From an uncultured Acidimicrobiia bacterium (GTDB taxonomy: Bacteria; Actinomycetota; Acidimicrobiia; Spongiisociales; JAENVV01), in NCBI GenBank assembly GCA_905480085.1, contig CAJQPD010000104.1:1-6314 (forward strand): 6,314 bases of DNA, given 5' to 3'. Below, in pieces: positions 1 to 5,678 of the stretch (positions are counted from its first letter, which is position 1; each line of letters begins with the position of its first letter). The notes under the pieces are model-generated. The model was given only the letters and a program-made list of their open reading frames with translations, made no database searches and was not told the origin of the DNA. A program made the translations under genes and the position numbers.

Positions 1-247
1 CTTTGTGGATGAGCGTCTGACCGGCCATCGGGACCAGGATCATGGCTCGACGAGCATTCTCCATACCCTTCTGAATCGCGGCCGGGACTTCCTTGGCTTT
101 CCCGTAGCCGATCCCGACCTTGCCGTTGCCGTCACCGACGACACACAGTGCCGTGAAGGAGAACCGGCGGCCACCCTTGACGACCTTGGCAACCCGGTTG
201 ATCTCGACAACTCGTTCGTCGAATGATGAGTCTTCCTGACGTGCCAT
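1..247 (-). CDS. rpsE: 30S ribosomal protein S5 (N-terminal part, cut by window edge)
   Basis: S5 is a small-subunit protein that helps form the mRNA entry site and contributes to decoding accuracy. The first 82 residues are present and the rest lies beyond position 1. They cover the N-terminal double-stranded-RNA-binding-like S5 domain. The run [19 protein letters not shown] (residues 24-42), followed by [20 protein letters not shown], is diagnostic. K24-G25-G26-R27 corresponds to the loop where spectinomycin-resistance changes occur in E. coli S5, and it looks wild type. The ATG at 247-245 lies 2 bases after the L18 stop codon. A GGAG ribosome-binding site (ctcc on the plus strand, 256-259) sits inside the end of the L18 gene, so translation is probably coupled. 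In the usual gene order L30, L15 and SecY would follow to the left. Confidence 0.97.
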   Translation of the reverse strand, partial: MARQEDSSFDERVVEINRVAKVVKGGRRFSFTALCVVGDGNGKVGIGYGKAKEVPAAIQKGMENARRAMILVPMAGQTLIHK

Positions 248-249
248 GG

Positions 250-609
250 TTAGAACTCCAATCCTGCGGCGCGAGCTGCGTCGGCGAGTGCCTTGACCCG
301 GCCGTGATACGGATACCCGCCGCGGTCAAACACGACGGCCGTAACTCCGGCCTCTTTGGCACGCGTTGCGAGCAACGTCCCTACCTCTGCGGCGGTTTCG
401 ACTGTCAAACCTTTGCCACCGACGGCCGACTCCTTGGAAGAGGCAGCTGCCAACGTGTGGCCCTGGTTGTCGTCGATGACCTGGGCATAGATGAACTTGT
501 TCGATCGGAATACCGCCAGACGGGGACGCTGGGGGGTACCCAGCAACTTCTTGCGGACCCGACGGTGCCGGCGTACTCTCGCCGCCGAGCGGGTTTTGAG
601 TCTACTCAT
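250..609 (-). CDS. rplR: 50S ribosomal protein L18
   Basis: L18 binds 5S rRNA together with L5 and anchors it in the central protuberance of the large subunit. The 119-residue length is typical. The protein has the strongly basic N-terminus of the family ([15 protein letters not shown], residues 7-21), then the [20 protein letters not shown] strand region (28-47). It ends with the C-terminal signature [20 protein letters not shown] (94-113). The start ATG overlaps the L6 stop codon as ATGA (609-606). An AGGTG ribosome-binding site lies about 7 bases upstream, within the L6 coding sequence. The gene ends in TAA two bases before rpsE. Nothing is unusual in it. Confidence 0.98.
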   Translation of the reverse strand: MSRLKTRSAARVRRHRRVRKKLLGTPQRPRLAVFRSNKFIYAQVIDDNQGHTLAAASSKESAVGGKGLTVETAAEVGTLLATRAKEAGVTAVVFDRGGYPYHGRVKALADAARAAGLEF

Positions 610-1148
610 CGGGCAACACCTGCCTTGCCTGCCTTGCGGCGGACGTATTCACCGACATACCGGATACCCTTGCCCTTGTAGGGCTCGGGCGGGCGGACGC
701 TACGGATATCAGCCGCAACTTGTCCAACCAACTCCTTGTCGATTCCGGAAACATTGATCTTCGTTGGCTCAGGAACTTCGATGGTGATTCCCTCAGGTGG
801 ATCCATAAGAACCGGATGGCTGAAGCCGACCTGCAGCTCCAGGCTCTCGCCCTTCATGGCCGCCCGGTAGCCAACGCCCTCCAGCGAAAGGTTCTTCACG
901 AACCCGTCTGAAACGCCGGCAACCATATTGGCGGTCAGCGCCCGGACAAGTCCATGATGGGCGCGATCACGCGGCTCATCGGTTGCCCGGCTGACCAGCA
1001 CCTGGTCAGCTTCGACGACAATAGTGATGCGGTCGGAGAATGTTCGCTCCATCGACCCTCTTGGGCCTTTCACGGCCACCGTCGAACCGTTGACGCTCAC
1101 GTCAACTCCTGACGGAATCGTGATGGGAGCTTTACCTACCCGTGACAT
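606..1148 (-). CDS. rplF: 50S ribosomal protein L6
   Basis: L6 is a 180-residue large-subunit protein with two similar alpha/beta domains. It sits near the sarcin-ricin loop and the factor-binding site. The start [17 protein letters not shown] matches the family N-terminus, and the signature [11 protein letters not shown] is at residues 154-164. The reading frame is open for 18 more codons upstream, to 1202, but that stretch overlaps the S8 gene in another frame and has no family similarity. The ATG at 1148-1146 is preceded by GAGGTG about 10 bases upstream and begins the conserved sequence, so I chose it. One base separates it from the S8 stop codon. The stop overlaps the L18 start by four bases (ATGA). 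Confidence 0.97.
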   Translation of the reverse strand: MSRVGKAPITIPSGVDVSVNGSTVAVKGPRGSMERTFSDRITIVVEADQVLVSRATDEPRDRAHHGLVRALTANMVAGVSDGFVKNLSLEGVGYRAAMKGESLELQVGFSHPVLMDPPEGITIEVPEPTKINVSGIDKELVGQVAADIRSVRPPEPYKGKGIRYVGEYVRRKAGKAGVAR

Positions 1149-1149
1149 A

Positions 1150-1545
1150 TCACCACACCTCGCAAATGAGCTCGCCACCAAGCTTGCGGCGACGTGCTTC
1201 ACGGTCCGGCATCAGGCCCTGTGAGGTCGAGACGACAACGACTCCAAGTCCACCTTGAGCCCGGGGCAGTTTCGAGGCCGACGCATATACCCGTCGACCT
1301 GGAGTGGAAATCCGTCGGATCCCCTGAATAACCCGCTCCTGGTTTGCTCCATAACGGAGCATTACCTTGAGCTCGCGACCAGGGCCGGCCGGCTTCACTT
1401 CGTAACCATCGAGATACCCTTCGGCAACCAGCAGGTCAGCGATGGTCTCTTTGAGCTTTGAGGACGGCATACCCGTCTGCTCCTGGCTGACGGCATTCGC
1501 GTTGCGAATACGAGTCAGCATGTCTGCGATCGGATCAGTCATCAT
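1150..1545 (-). CDS. rpsH: 30S ribosomal protein S8
   Basis: S8 is a primary 16S rRNA-binding protein (central domain, helix 21) needed early in 30S assembly. In E. coli it also represses translation of the spc operon. The protein has 131 residues, as expected. It begins with the conserved TDPIADMLTRIRNANA and carries the C-terminal signature STSQGLMPDREAR (residues 106-118), ending LGGELICEVW. Two ATG codons are adjacent (1545-1543 and 1542-1540). I use the first because the only purine-rich site, AAAGG inside the S14 gene, is already about 14 bases away from it. The second would give 130 residues. The S14 stop is 3 bases upstream, so re-initiation or coupling may matter more here than the weak ribosome-binding site. 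Confidence 0.97.
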   Translation of the reverse strand: MMTDPIADMLTRIRNANAVSQEQTGMPSSKLKETIADLLVAEGYLDGYEVKPAGPGRELKVMLRYGANQERVIQGIRRISTPGRRVYASASKLPRAQGGLGVVVVSTSQGLMPDREARRRKLGGELICEVW

Positions 1546-1548
1546 GAT

Positions 1549-1734
1549 CTACCACGAAGCCTTTCGCACACCAGGCAGCTCGCCGCGCAGCGCCAGTTCA
1601 CGCACGCAGATACGGCACATGCCGAATTTCCGCAGATAGGCGCGAGGCCGGCCGCAGCGCTGGCACCGGTTGTAGCCGCGTACTTCAAACTTCGGCTTCC
1701 GTTGCTGCTTTGCGATCATTGATTTTTTTGCCAT
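1549..1734 (-). CDS. rpsN: 30S ribosomal protein S14, zinc-binding type (type Z)
   Basis: S14 joins late to the 30S head, next to S3, S10 and S19. This is the short zinc-binding form: 61 residues with a C-x2-C-x12-C-x2-C ligand set at C24, C27, C40 and C43, and the usual ending [10 protein letters not shown]. Long zinc-free S14 forms are about 90-100 residues and lack these cysteines. Many actinobacteria keep this zinc form in the spc cluster and may hold a zinc-free copy elsewhere under zinc control. That second copy cannot be judged from this window. The ATG (1734-1732) has a GGGGAG ribosome-binding site about 9 bases upstream, located in the 12-base gap after rplE. The gene ends TAG, 3 bases before rpsH. 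The name rpsZ is also used for this form. Confidence 0.98.
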   Translation of the reverse strand: MAKKSMIAKQQRKPKFEVRGYNRCQRCGRPRAYLRKFGMCRICVRELALRGELPGVRKASW

Positions 1735-1746
1735 ATGATTTCTCCC

Positions 1747-2304
1747 CTACGCCTGAACCGTCTGCTTGCGGAACGGAAAGCCATACGCGTCCAGGAGGGC
1801 TTTGCCGTGTGCGTCCGTCTGGGCCGACGTCACGATCGTGATGTCCATGCCCCGGATCGCACTGACTTTGTCGTAATCGATTTCCGGAAAGATCAACTGT
1901 TCGGTTACCCCGAAGGTGTAGTTGCCGCGACCATCAAACGATTGAGGATTCAACCCGCGGAAGTCACGGATTCTCGGAATGGCGATGGCGATCAACCGGT
2001 CAAGAAATTCCCACATGCGGTCTCCACGCATCGTCACCGACGCACCGACCGACTGGCCGTCTCGAAGCTTGAAGTTGGCGATCGATTTGCGAGCCAGGTT
2101 CACGCGCGGTTTCTGACCGGTGATGGTCGACAAGTCTTCCATGACCCCGTCGATGACCTTGCGGTCTGCTGAGCCTTCTCCGCAGCCCACGTTCACGACG
2201 ATCTTCTGGAAGGTCGGCACGAGCATACGATTTGCAACGCCAAGCGACTCGAACAATGCCGGAGCCACTTCTTCGTTGTACTTGATCTTTAGGCGAGGCG
2301 TCAT
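1747..2304 (-). CDS. rplE: 50S ribosomal protein L5
   Basis: L5 binds 5S rRNA with L18 in the central protuberance and contacts P-site tRNA and the 30S head. The protein is 185 residues (E. coli has 179). It begins [18 protein letters not shown] and carries the family signature [20 protein letters not shown] (61-80), then [20 protein letters not shown] in the C-terminal half. The frame is open upstream to 2391, but those 29 codons lie over the L24 gene and are not L5-like. The chosen ATG (2304-2302) overlaps the L24 stop as ATGA and has GGAG about 7 bases upstream. In E. coli, S8 binds the mRNA around this start. I see no clear copy of that site here. The gene ends with TAG. Confidence 0.97.
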   Translation of the reverse strand: MTPRLKIKYNEEVAPALFESLGVANRMLVPTFQKIVVNVGCGEGSADRKVIDGVMEDLSTITGQKPRVNLARKSIANFKLRDGQSVGASVTMRGDRMWEFLDRLIAIAIPRIRDFRGLNPQSFDGRGNYTFGVTEQLIFPEIDYDKVSAIRGMDITIVTSAQTDAHGKALLDAYGFPFRKQTVQA

Positions 2305-2606
2305 AGCGCTGCTCCACATCTGCGACATACCCGGGTCTTCACCGAACCGGTCACTTTCATGGTGATCCGGGTCGGACCGCACTTCTTGCAAACGATCATC
2401 ACGTTGGAGGCGTCGATCGGCATGTCTTTGTCGATGATTCCACCGCTGTTTTGCACCTGAGGATTGACCTTTTCATGCCGCTTGGCAGTCGCCACATTCT
2501 CAACGATGATCTTGTTGCGATCTGGATAGACCTTGGCGATCTTTGACTCTTTGCCGAGATCCTTGCCGGCGATGACTTTTACGGTATCTCCAACTCTCAA
2601 CCGCAC
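2301..2606 (-). CDS. rplX: 50S ribosomal protein L24
   Basis: L24 is an assembly-initiating protein of the large subunit that binds the 5' part of 23S rRNA near the exit tunnel. The 101 residues begin with the KOW motif region ([20 protein letters not shown], residues 4-23) and include the family stretch [18 protein letters not shown] (48-65). The C-terminal part holds two CxxC pairs, C73/C76 and C94/C97, resembling a zinc ribbon as in several other bacterial L24 proteins. Metal binding is inferred. The start is GTG (2606-2604), placed directly against the L14 TAA with no base between them, and preceded by a very strong ribosome-binding site. The stop overlaps the L5 start by four bases. Confidence 0.97.
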   Translation of the reverse strand: MRLRVGDTVKVIAGKDLGKESKIAKVYPDRNKIIVENVATAKRHEKVNPQVQNSGGIIDKDMPIDASNVMIVCKKCGPTRITMKVTGSVKTRVCRRCGAAL

Positions 2607-2975
2607 TTAGATCACCTCCGGGGCAAGCGAGACGATTCTCATGAACTTGGCGTCACGCAACTCACGTCCCACCGGACCAAAGATGCGGGTGCCACGGGGC
2701 TGGCGGTTGTCATCGATGACCACGCACGCATTGTCGTCAAAACGAATGTACGTCCCATCTGCCCGGCGGCTCTCCTTGGCGGTCCGGACGACAACGGCTT
2801 TTACGACATCGCCCTTCTTCACATTGGCACCAGGAAGGGCTTCTTTGACACTGGCCACGATCACGTCACCAACCCGGGCATACCGGCGCTTAGAGCCACC
2901 AAGTACCCGGATACAAAGAACTTCGCGGGCACCGCTGTTGTCGGCAACCTTGAGGCGGGATTCCTGCTGAATCAT
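2607..2975 (-). CDS. rplN: 50S ribosomal protein L14
   Basis: L14 is a beta-barrel protein at the subunit interface. It forms intersubunit bridges and is the docking site of the silencing factor RsfS. The length of 122 residues is exactly that of most bacterial L14 proteins. The start [18 protein letters not shown], the conserved [20 protein letters not shown] (63-82) and the C-terminal [20 protein letters not shown] (95-114) are all present. The ATG overlaps the S17 stop as ATGA (2975-2972), with a GGAG site about 8 bases upstream. In E. coli a separate spc promoter precedes this gene. Here there is no intergenic space, so it is probably read through from the S10 part. Confidence 0.98.
   Translation of the reverse strand: MIQQESRLKVADNSGAREVLCIRVLGGSKRRYARVGDVIVASVKEALPGANVKKGDVVKAVVVRTAKESRRADGTYIRFDDNACVVIDDNRQPRGTRIFGPVGRELRDAKFMRIVSLAPEVI
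2610..2619 (-). promoter_or_regulatory. Strong Shine-Dalgarno site for rplX
   Basis: On the minus strand this reads GGAGGTGATC, a ten-base match to the sequence complementary to the 3' end of bacterial 16S rRNA. It lies inside the last codons of rplN, with its GGAGG core 8 bases before the GTG start of rplX. It supports the GTG start and is clearly stronger than the 4-6 base sites in front of neighbouring genes. Confidence 0.85.
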
Positions 2976-3229
2976 CGGGCACGCTCCACGACTTCTTCAA
3001 TCCGCCAGCGCTTCGACTTCGAAAGCGGACGGGTCTCGACAATACGAACCGTATCGCCGTTGCGGGCGTCGTTCGTCTCGTCGTGCACGTGGAACTTCTT
3101 GGACCGACGCATGACTTTTCCGTACTTCGGGTGTCGAACAGAGTCTGACACCTCGACGGTCACGGTCTTGTCACGAGCGTCACTGACGACGATGCCCTGC
3201 CGCACCTTGCGAGCGTTGCGATCAGTCAT
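2972..3229 (-). CDS. rpsQ: 30S ribosomal protein S17
   Basis: S17 is an OB-fold primary-binding protein of the 5' domain of 16S rRNA, important for early 30S assembly. The 85 residues include the N-terminal strand region [19 protein letters not shown] (7-25). The family signature [18 protein letters not shown] is at residues 58-75. Two adjacent starts are possible: GTG at 3232-3230 and ATG at 3229-3227. The sequence AAGGAAGG just upstream could serve either. I list the ATG, which shares one base with the L29 stop (TGATG). The GTG would add one residue and give a four-base GTGA overlap. The stop overlaps the L14 start. Confidence 0.96.
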   Translation of the reverse strand: MTDRNARKVRQGIVVSDARDKTVTVEVSDSVRHPKYGKVMRRSKKFHVHDETNDARNGDTVRIVETRPLSKSKRWRIEEVVERAR

Positions 3230-3456
3230 CACGCACCTTCCTTACCGAGCTGTGAGGCAGCCCACCTTTTGATTTCAGATTCGCGGGCAACGCTAAGAAT
3301 GCGAGCGATGTCTTTCTTGACCTGACCGAGACGGGCAGTGTTGTCGAGCTGGTTCGTAGCCAGCTGAAAGCGGAGATTGAACAGCTCACGCTTCGCTTCG
3401 ACGAGCTGGACATCCAACTCTTCGTCGGACAGTTCCCGTAATTTGTTGGCGTTCAC
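3229..3456 (-). CDS. rpmC: 50S ribosomal protein L29
   Basis: L29 is a small helical-hairpin protein beside the polypeptide exit tunnel, next to L23, where trigger factor and the signal recognition particle dock. This copy has 75 residues, within the family range of about 60-80. The conserved core is [20 protein letters not shown] (22-41), followed by VKKDIARI (46-53). A short C-terminal extension ([12 protein letters not shown]) is of the kind common in actinobacteria. The start is GTG at 3456-3454, overlapping the stop of rplP as GTGA. A GGGAGG ribosome-binding site lies 4 bases upstream. Because of this overlap its translation is probably coupled to rplP. Confidence 0.96.
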   Translation of the reverse strand: MNANKLRELSDEELDVQLVEAKRELFNLRFQLATNQLDNTARLGQVKKDIARILSVARESEIKRWAASQLGKEGA

Positions 3457-3865
3457 GAGTCCTCCCGTGTCACATAGCGAGTCTTGACTGGCATCTTGTG
3501 TCCGGCCTTGCGCATTGCTTCTCGAGCCAGGTCCTCGGGTACGCCCGATAGCTCGAAAAGGACCCGACCCGGCTTGACAACGGCAACCCAGAACTCGGGG
3601 CTACCTTTACCGGACCCCATACGGGTTTCAGCCGGCTTGGCCGTCACCGGCTTGTCCGGGAAGATCGGGATCCACACCTTGCCACCACGGCGGATGGTTC
3701 GAGTGATCGCAATACGAGAAGACTCGATCTGGCGGGCCGTATCCAGCCAGCCTCCAGCGCCTGCAACCCGTAGTCACCGAACGACACCTTGGTGCCGCCC
3801 TTGGCCGGGCCACGGCGCTTGCCGCGATGAACTTTGCGGTACTTGGTCCGCTTAGGCATCAACAT
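3453..3865 (-). pseudogene. rplP: 50S ribosomal protein L16, interrupted by a one-base frameshift
   Basis: L16 organises the A-site and peptidyl-transferase region of 23S rRNA. The gene is in two frames. Codons from 3865 to 3740 give the N-terminal 42 residues ([12 protein letters not shown] ... [10 protein letters not shown]). The rest continues in another frame from 3740 to 3453 ([20 protein letters not shown], then [20 protein letters not shown], ending YVTREDS). Joined, they make a complete 137-residue L16 with no missing residue. A single base is therefore lost at about 3740-3742. Read as written, the first frame runs into unrelated residues and stops at 3644. Since L16 is normally essential and both halves are otherwise perfectly conserved, a sequencing or assembly error is the likeliest cause. 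A genuine recent mutation cannot be excluded. AAGGAG lies 11 bases before the start, inside the S3 end. Confidence 0.93.
3738..3743 (-). other. Frameshift point in rplP
   Basis: On the minus strand the sequence runs GGC TGG ATA CGG CCC GCC. L16 proteins here read G-W-I-T-A-R-Q, which requires TGG ATN ACG GCC CGC CAG. One base is missing between the AT at 3742-3741 and the ACG at 3740-3738. There is no slippery heptamer of the X XXY YYZ kind, so programmed frameshifting is not supported. Confidence 0.9.
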
Positions 3866-3868
3866 GGG

Positions 3869-4963
3869 TTACTTATCTCCTTCGGCATCCGCTTCGGCGT
3901 CTGCTTCTGGAGCATCTGCCGGGGCGGCTTCGACGACGGCCTCTTTCTCAGCTGCTGCCTCTTCGACAACTGCCTCGGGGGTGGCTTCGGCAACGGCGAC
4001 GCCAGCTTCAAGCACCTCGGTCGTGTCGTCTTCGTTACCGTCGGCAACGTTGGCGTCGACAATCGGAGTGTCAACGTCTGACATCTCTTCCTTGTAAACC
4101 GATTCGGCTTCATCTGCACTCATCTTGCGGGGCTCTTCAGCCTCAGCCTTGGCAAACTCCTTGCGCTTGCCACCACCGGCTTCGATGAGACGCTTGCCAC
4201 CACCGGCTTCGATGAGACGTGGCTTCTTCTCGCCACCAGCCGCAAGCTCGGCCCGTGCCTTGGCCGGGACGACCCGACCGCGGTTGCCAGAGGCGAGCTG
4301 CGCCTCGGCGGCAATTTTCTCACGCGTTGCCTTGAGGGTGGTCACCAGGTCGCCCTTGTAAACCCAAACCTTCACACCGATCGCCCCGACGGTCGTCCGG
4401 GCTGTTGCCAATCCGTAGTCGATGTCGGCGCGCAACGTATGCAGCGGAACCCGGCCTTCGCGATACCACTCGCGCCGACCCATCTCGGCCCCGCCGAGGC
4501 GACCCTTGCACTCAACCTTGACGCCCTGTGCGCCCGACTTCATGGCCGTCTGTACGGCCCTTTTCATGGCCCGTCGGAAGGCAACCCGATTGGCGATCTG
4601 GTCGGCAATCCCCCGAGCCAACAACGTGGCGTCGGTTTCGGCATCCTTGATTTCGTTGATGTTCAGTTTGACCTGACGACCGGTGAGTTTCTCCAGGCCA
4701 CCGCGCAAGCGCTCGGCTTCGGCGCCCTTGCGGCCGATAACGACGCCAGGACGAGCCGTGAACAGCTCGATCTCGACGCGACCACGGCTGCGCTCAAGTT
4801 CGATCCGGGACACTGCGCCACGCTCGAGTTCGCCGAATAGGTAATCGCGAATCTTCCAGTCCTCGTTGACGAGTTCCGTATATTCTTTTTCGGCATACCA
4901 ACGCGATTTCCAGTCGTTGACGATGCCAAGACGGAACGCGTAGGGATGTGTTTTCTGACCCAC
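3869..4963 (-). CDS. rpsC: 30S ribosomal protein S3 with a long C-terminal extension
   Basis: S3 sits on the 30S head at the mRNA entry channel and, with S4 and S5, unwinds mRNA. Residues 1 to about 210 are a normal S3. They include the KH domain with its GxxG loop as GRKG (77-80) and the entry-channel basic residues R130, R131 and K134 in [10 protein letters not shown]. The C-terminal domain has [18 protein letters not shown] (154-171) and [13 protein letters not shown] (172-184). The protein then continues for about 154 more residues, to 364 in total, against 233 in E. coli and about 275 in mycobacteria. The start is GTG (4963-4961), 2 bases after the L22 stop, with AGGAGG 7 bases upstream. 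It ends TAA, 3 bases before rplP. Confidence 0.97.
   Translation of the reverse strand: MGQKTHPYAFRLGIVNDWKSRWYAEKEYTELVNEDWKIRDYLFGELERGAVSRIELERSRGRVEIELFTARPGVVIGRKGAEAERLRGGLEKLTGRQVKLNINEIKDAETDATLLARGIADQIANRVAFRRAMKRAVQTAMKSGAQGVKVECKGRLGGAEMGRREWYREGRVPLHTLRADIDYGLATARTTVGAIGVKVWVYKGDLVTTLKATREKIAAEAQLASGNRGRVVPAKARAELAAGGEKKPRLIEAGGGKRLIEAGGGKRKEFAKAEAEEPRKMSADEAESVYKEEMSDVDTPIVDANVADGNEDDTTEVLEAGVAVAEATPEAVVEEAAAEKEAVVEAAPADAPEADAEADAEGDK
3872..4333 (-). other. C-terminal extension of S3: basic linker, then acidic low-complexity tail
   Basis: This part encodes S3 residues 211-364, beyond the conserved fold. Residues 211-282 are mixed to basic and Ala/Gly/Lys rich, and contain the duplicated RLIEAGGGK unit. 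Residues 283-364 are strongly acidic: by my count 28 of 82 are Asp or Glu, 21 are Ala and only 3 are Lys. The tail ends in the repeat [12 protein letters not shown]. It has no cysteine and almost no aromatic residue, so it is probably disordered. The frame is intact down to a normal stop, and the last codons also carry the ribosome-binding site of rplP. Its function is unknown. Confidence 0.85.
4164..4219 (-). repeat. Perfect 27-base in-frame tandem duplication within rpsC
   Basis: A 27-base unit is present twice in direct tandem (4166-4192 and 4193-4219). The match extends two bases beyond, so 56 bases have perfect period 27. It encodes RLIEAGGGK twice (S3 residues 249-266). There are no synonymous differences between the copies, which suggests a recent duplication or continuing slippage. 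The reading frame is preserved because 27 is a multiple of three. Confidence 0.95.
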
Positions 4964-4965
4964 GG

Positions 4966-5307
4966 TCAGTCCTCCTCGTTCGCTGATAAAACAATCGTGA
5001 TATGGCTCGTCCGCTTGTGAATCGGAGTAGCCCGCCCACGAGCACGAGGCCGGAAACGCTTGAGCGTCGGGCCCTCGTCGGCGAACGCCTCGGCAACCAC
5101 CAACTCTTCGGGATCGAACCCGAAGTTGTTGGATGCATTGGCAATGGCGGAGTTCAGAACCTTCGAAATCGGCTCGGCCGCCCGGCGTGTCGTGAACTGC
5201 AAAACCTGCTGAGCTTCGATGACCGGAAGGCCGCGCACGTGATCAAGCACAAAGCGAACCTTGTTTGGGGCCTGTCGAATGTATTTGGCCTGGGCGCGTA
5301 CTTTCAT
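4966..5307 (-). CDS. rplV: 50S ribosomal protein L22
   Basis: L22 lines the nascent-peptide exit tunnel with a long beta-hairpin. The protein has 113 residues, like E. coli L22 (110). The N-terminus [20 protein letters not shown], the helical core ([15 protein letters not shown], 48-62) and the hairpin [19 protein letters not shown] (78-96) are all recognisable. L82-K83-R84 lies where deletion of the equivalent Met-Lys-Arg in E. coli gives macrolide resistance. It is present here, so the tunnel loop looks normal. The ATG overlaps the S19 stop as ATGA (5307-5304), with GGGGAG about 10 bases upstream. The stop is 2 bases before rpsC. Confidence 0.98.
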   Translation of the reverse strand: MKVRAQAKYIRQAPNKVRFVLDHVRGLPVIEAQQVLQFTTRRAAEPISKVLNSAIANASNNFGFDPEELVVAEAFADEGPTLKRFRPRARGRATPIHKRTSHITIVLSANEED

Positions 5308-5582
5308 CGTTTTTTCGCTCCCCTGTCACCCGCGTGACCGCGGAACGTACGGGTCGGCGCGAATTCGCCCAACTTATGTCCCACCATCGATTCGGTGATG
5401 TAGACCGGTACGTGCTTGCGCCCGTCGTGGACGGCAATCGTATGTCCGACCATCTCAGGGAAGACGGTTGATCGCCGACTCCAGGTTCGGATGACTTTCT
5501 TGTCGCCCGAATCGTTGAGCGCATCCACCTTTTTCATGAGGTGATCGTCGACAAATGGGCCCTTTTTGAGACTACGAGCCAT
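5304..5582 (-). CDS. rpsS: 30S ribosomal protein S19
   Basis: S19 sits on the 30S head with S13 and S14 and contacts the large-subunit central protuberance through bridge B1a. The 92 residues match the normal family length. It starts [20 protein letters not shown] and carries the signature [19 protein letters not shown] (62-80) followed by [11 protein letters not shown]. The ATG (5582-5580) is preceded by GAGGAAGG about 11 bases upstream. Unlike every other gene in the window, it is separated from its upstream neighbour (rplB) by a sizeable gap of 96 bases. Its stop codon overlaps the start of rplV. Confidence 0.98.
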   Translation of the reverse strand: MARSLKKGPFVDDHLMKKVDALNDSGDKKVIRTWSRRSTVFPEMVGHTIAVHDGRKHVPVYITESMVGHKLGEFAPTRTFRGHAGDRGAKKR

Positions 5583-5617
5583 TGCGGCGTCCCTTCCTCT
5601 CTAGGCGGCGGGTCTTC

Positions 5618-5652
5618 GGGTCTCCATGGAAGCGAAGCTTCTGCAGAGACCC
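5618..5652 (-). other. Inverted repeat (hairpin) in the rplB-rpsS gap
   Basis: Within the 96-base gap (5583-5678) there is a nested inverted repeat. Outer arms GGGTCTC/GAGACCC occupy 5618-5624 and 5646-5652 (7 pairs). Inner arms GAAGC/GCTTC occupy 5629-5633 and 5637-5641 (5 pairs) around a 3-base loop. The bases between the stems could add two G-U pairs. No run of T follows it in the transcribed direction, so it does not look like an intrinsic terminator. The rest of the gap holds the S19 ribosome-binding site and no credible gene. Confidence 0.7.
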
Positions 5653-5678
5653 TCCGGTAGCAGCAACTGACGGAATCA

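Noticed and set aside
223..681. A 152-codon plus-strand reading frame
   Set aside because: It lies antisense to L18 and the end of L6, has no recognisable family features, and is explained by codon bias of the real genes.
1149..1202. Upstream start for L6 adding 18 residues
   Set aside because: The added residues are unlike L6 and overlap rpsH; the ATG at 1148 has a proper GAGGTG site and the conserved N-terminus.
1735..2172. A 145-codon plus-strand reading frame
   Set aside because: It is antisense to rplE, has no credible ribosome-binding site or recognisable domain, and the opposite strand is certainly L5.
2281..2340. E. coli-type S8 repressor site around the L5 start
   Set aside because: I could not see a helix-21-like structure here, and the L24-L5 overlap leaves no separate leader.
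2305..2391. Upstream start for L5 adding 29 residues
   Set aside because: The added stretch overlaps rplX in another frame and is not L5-like; the ATG at 2304 has GGAG upstream and an ATGA junction.
3738..3745. Programmed -1 frameshift to make L16
   Set aside because: A -1 step would restore the correct protein, but there is no slippery heptamer, and L16 is not known to use recoding; a missing base is simpler.
3834..4097. A plus-strand frame rich in Ser/Ala that looks like a low-complexity protein
   Set aside because: It is the reverse reading of the Glu/Asp/Ala repeats in the S3 tail; the repeat bias creates it.
4439..4840. A 133-codon plus-strand reading frame
   Set aside because: It is the antisense shadow of the most conserved part of rpsC.
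5601..5627. Eight-codon mini reading frame (METRRPAA) in the rplB-rpsS gap, possible leader peptide
   Set aside because: It has no ribosome-binding site, its ATG sits within the hairpin, and frames this short arise easily by chance.
5618..5652. Hairpin as an intrinsic terminator after rplB
   Set aside because: No T-rich run follows in the transcribed direction, and the operon clearly continues with essential genes.
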